The notes beneath the pieces are model-generated. The model was not told the origin of the DNA and ran no database searches. It worked only from the letters and a program-made list of their open reading frames with translations. The position numbers and the translations under genes are program-made. DNA of 64,000 nt from assembly GCA_022836615.1 (NCBI GenBank), contig MU405233.1:287031-351030 (forward strand), in the 5' to 3' direction. Shown in pieces: positions 61,062-64,000 of the stretch. The DNA comes from Annulohypoxylon bovei var. microspora. Its lineage: Eukaryota > Ascomycota > Sordariomycetes > Xylariales > Hypoxylaceae. The stretch's first letter is position 1, and each line of letters opens with the position of its first letter.

Positions 61062-61298
61062 TGTTAATAAATTAAAAGCTTTATTCGTGTTTTATTACGT
61101 GTTTTATTACATGTAATTTATAAATAAAACATAATAATTAAATAAAGAAATAAAAAAATCTTTATTATTAAAAATAATTAATATAAAAGCGTTTAAAACT
61201 TATTTATATAAATATAAGTTTAATTTATTTTTAATAATTTAATTACGACTTTAATAATACACATTAATCATTAATTTGTTTACGTGAAAAGTTTTTTA
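61062..61298 (+). repeat. 3' LTR of copia element
   Basis: Begins tgttaataaattaaaagctt and ends gaaaagtttttta. It keeps G at positions where the 5' LTR has A (tgtt/tatt) and T where the 5' LTR has C (attcgtgttttattacgtgt). Confidence 0.85.
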
Positions 61299-61544
61299 TA
61301 AAATAAATAATAAAAATATTTATTTTAATTTAAAATTTAAAATTTATTTATTAAACCGTATATTTATAAAATAATTTCTTTTAAATTTATTTTATTATAT
61401 ATAAAATTTATTATAATTAAATAAAATTTTTAATAATTAAAATTTAATTTATATGAATTTTAAAAATTAAAAAACCTTTTATTATTTATTAAAATTTTAT
61501 TATTTTATTACTTTAATTTAATAATATTTTTATTAAACGTGAGC

Positions 61545-62185
61545 CGGTTTTTTTTAATTAATTGAAATCTTTATCGATAAACATAAATTAACTTAAAATA
61601 TTTTATTATTTATATAAATTTATATATATTTTATTATATTTATTTAAATTATATATATTTTCATTTTTTAATTTAAATAACTTCATTAATATTTAATTTA
61701 AAATTTAAAATTTTATATAAATTAATAAATAATTTAAAATAATATTAAATAATTTAAATTACATGATTAATAAGTAAATATTAATAAAAATATCTTAATA
61801 TTTATATAAAATATTAAAATTAAAGTGTTTCGAAAATATCACGTGTAATTAATTTATAATAATAATATTAATAATTATAATATAATAATTAATTATATAT
61901 AAAATATAATGTGTAATATTTTAAAACGTATATTATTAAAAACGTTTAATTAAAAGTTATATAATAATATAAATTTCATGATTTTAAACGTTATAAAAAT
62001 AAAATTATTTAAATTAAAATTTAAAAGTTTTATATATTAATTTTAAATAACTTTTAATAATTATTAATAAAATTAAAATTAAAATTACATAAAATTAATT
62101 TAAAATTAATTTAAAATTAATTTTAATTAAAATATTAATTTAAACTTATATTTAAATTAAATTAAAATTAAACTTTAAAATAAAA
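61545..62185. repeat. Direct repeat copy 2 (partner 50920-51580)
   Basis: Same-orientation partner of 50920-51580, starting in a gagccggttttttttaatta-like stretch and ending near aaacttatatttaaattaaa. Lies about 250 bp right of the copia 3' LTR. Confidence 0.65.
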
Positions 62186-62683
62186 CCATTTAAATTAAAA
62201 AATAAGTTAATTAAATTATAAGTGGGGTAATTTAATTTATTTAAATAAATTAATTAAAAATAATTTTAATAAATTATTTTTTAAAATTAAACTTTTCGAA
62301 ACGTTTTAAAAAATAATTTAAGTTATAAACTTTATTAAAAGCTAACTTTTACGTATAAATTAAATGGATTTTTTTAAAAAAAAGAAATATTTTTCCATCA
62401 TTAATTACTTAAGATTTTAACCATATACCTTTTATTATTAAAACTTTTTTACATTATATAATATTTATTAAAATTAAATCATTACATATTTTTAATATTT
62501 AAAATTATATTTATAAATTATAATAAAATTTAAAAAGCTATTACCATTAATTATTACGCCGTTAATACGTTTTTATTTTATAAACACCAGTTTTATTATT
62601 TAAACCACCGTGTTAAATGTTAATATTTACCATTTTAAATATTTAAAATATTTTTTATTATTTTATTTCCTTATTATCATGGC

Positions 62684-62709
62684 ATATTCACAAGTTATGG
62701 TGTGAATAT
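62684..62709. repeat. Small hairpin in a less-mutated patch
   Basis: atattcac (62684-62691) pairs with gtgaatat (62702-62709) across a 10-nt loop, within 62670-62730, where C and G persist (atggcatattcacaagtt, acgagcgtaaagcaag). Meaning unknown. Confidence 0.55.
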
Positions 62710-64000
62710 TATACGAGCGTAAAGCAAGTTTTTTTAATTATTATAAAATAAAAGTTATTTTATTTAAAAGTTATTTTATAAAAGAAGGGTTTTAAAATAA
62801 AAATTAAATGAATCGTAATTATTATATTAAATTCCTTTTTTTTTAAAGAAAAAACAAAACGTTTTTATTTTATTTCTTTTATAAATTATTTTTATTATTT
62901 TTTTCTTTTTTATCCTTTTAAGTTTTTTTTTATAATTGTAATAATATTTTTAAATGTTTTACGAAAACTTTTCCTAATTTTTTTATTATTTTCTTAATAT
63001 TTTTTAAGTTTTAATAAAAATTATTAATAATTCTTTGGATTTATTACTTTACGTTTAAAATTTTTATGTGAATATTTGTCGTTTTTTAAAAAAAGTTTAA
63101 TGCTTTTTATTTAGTTTTCATTTAATTTTCTTCCATTTTTAACCTTTTTATAAGTGATTTATCTTTTCATTTTAAAAGGAAACGTTTTTATAATTGTTTA
63201 ATATTTCTTAATAAAAACTTTATTTCATCATTTTTAATATATAATATAAATTCTTTATATTAATTTTTTTAAAAAAAAACGTTATATAATTTATATATAA
63301 TAAAACCATTTAACGTAAACCGCAATTATTAAACCATTTTAAAATATAAAATGAAATGTAATCAAAATTTTTTATTATATTTTTATAAATTTATAAAGTT
63401 ATTAATTAATAAAAGGTTATTTTATTAAACTTTAACGTAACTTTATTATTCCATTTTTTATTTTAAGTTTTATTATATATTATAAAAGCGTTTTCTATAT
63501 TTATTTAAGTTTTTTTATTACTTAAATATTTATTTAACCAAATTTATATAAAATGGTGGATAATTTTTTTTAAATTTAAATTTAATGTTAAAAAATTTTT
63601 TATAATTACTTATATTTAATATTTTTTAAAATTACTTACTTTTAATATTAATTATTATTAATTTTTTAATAATTGTTGTTTTTTTTTTATTTATATTTTA
63701 AATGTTATAAAAATATTTAATTATATAATTTTATTTAAATGATTTTTTATTTTTTTTCTTCGAAATTCCCATTCCTCATTTAATATAATAACTTCTTTTT
63801 TATATAAAAACACATCATTATTAAAATACCTTAATTATATGTTTTTATTTCTTTTTTTTACCATATTTATTTTTTATAAATAATTAATAAAGTTAAGTAT
63901 AAATAAATATTTAATTAATTATTTAAAAGTAAATATAAATAAATCCGGCTTAATTAAATTAAAGTTAATAAAAATAAGTAATTATTCATTAAATTAATCT

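Larger units (their letters stand above)
55483..61298 (+). mobile_element. Ty1/copia LTR retrotransposon, RIP-degraded
   Basis: 5.8-kb element bounded by 237-bp LTRs (constant offset 5579), starting TG/TA, flanked by taaaa on both sides (55478-55482, 61299-61303), though that word is cheap in AT-rich DNA. On the + strand: gag with Gly/Arg-rich stretch and zinc-knuckle remnant (about 57000-57130), an integrase interval (about 58200-58950), then reverse transcriptase with INYNKT (about 59565) and YLNGTLNKN (about 59660-59700) and a YIND remnant of the YVDD site (about 59945), then RNase H with GIVFFINGNPVLWS (about 60530-60580). Integrase before RT is the copia order. All frames are broken by TAA stops. 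Confidence 0.88.
53461..64000. other. AT-rich RIP-like block 2
   Basis: Same character as block 1: almost pure A/T with residual ACG/CGT, TAA stops in all frames, no gene. Contains a copia element, a minisatellite, an inverted repeat and the second copy of the 0.6-kb repeat. From 62200 to the end I see only unassigned AT-rich DNA with one less-mutated patch at 62670-62730. Confidence 0.85.

Noticed and set aside
33455..64000. Centromere or mitochondrial insertion as the source of the AT-rich DNA
   Set aside because: Retrotransposon remnants with transition-only differences explain the composition, and no mitochondrial gene was recognised. A centromeric location cannot be excluded from sequence alone.

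Overview
The window looks like a filamentous ascomycete (Pezizomycotina, possibly Sordariomycetes). Genes carry short introns of about 50-120 nt with GT-AG borders and CTAAC/CTGAC-like branch sites. The families are fungal: FunK1 kinase, GH55 glucanase, BBE-type FAD oxidase, and a patatin/P-loop/RING protein. Intergenic DNA is full of short TAGGTACCTAGG-like words. About half the window is extremely AT-rich DNA in which old retrotransposons survive only as transition-riddled remnants, the usual outcome of repeat-induced point mutation (RIP). No bacterial features, CRISPR array or rRNA were seen.

Layout. Positions 1-33.4 kb are gene-bearing. In order: a secreted GH55 exo-beta-1,3-glucanase (-), an F-box protein (+), an ankyrin-transmembrane-vWA protein (-), a lectin-like protein (+), a trypsin-like serine protease (+), a GNAT acetyltransferase (+), a secreted bicovalent-FAD BBE-like oxidase (-), a FunK1 kinase C-lobe fragment (-), a small ORF (-), a DUF7702-like 5' fragment (-), a 12-exon zinc/P-loop/RING/patatin protein (+), a secreted alpha/beta hydrolase (+), a His-Asp-repeat single-pass protein (-), a TA-flanked MITE, and an MFS transporter (-). 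Gene models were rebuilt by hand from reading frame, splice signals and phase; exon coordinates are in each entry.

Positions 33.45-51.75 kb and 53.46-64 kb are AT-rich, gene-empty, RIP-like DNA. I could delimit a Ty3/gypsy element (39080-44750, 312-bp LTRs, 5-bp target duplication) and a Ty1/copia element (55483-61298, 237-bp LTRs). There is also a family of TIR elements of about 0.6-0.8 kb, direct repeats and a 21-bp minisatellite. Between the two AT-rich blocks lies an island of ordinary composition (51.75-53.46 kb). It holds tandem tRNA-like B-box modules alternating with near-perfect GC-rich hairpins.

How it may work together: several genes (patatin/P-loop/RING, ankyrin-vWA, trypsin-like protease, FunK1, F-box, lectin) belong to classes that recur in fungal recognition and cell-death repertoires, while GH55, the BBE oxidase, the alpha/beta hydrolase and the MFS carrier suit secretion and nutrition. 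There is no evidence of a single co-regulated pathway; this reads as an accessory region beside a heterochromatic island. The most striking single observation is that the patatin domain appears to have lost both residues of its Ser-Asp dyad.
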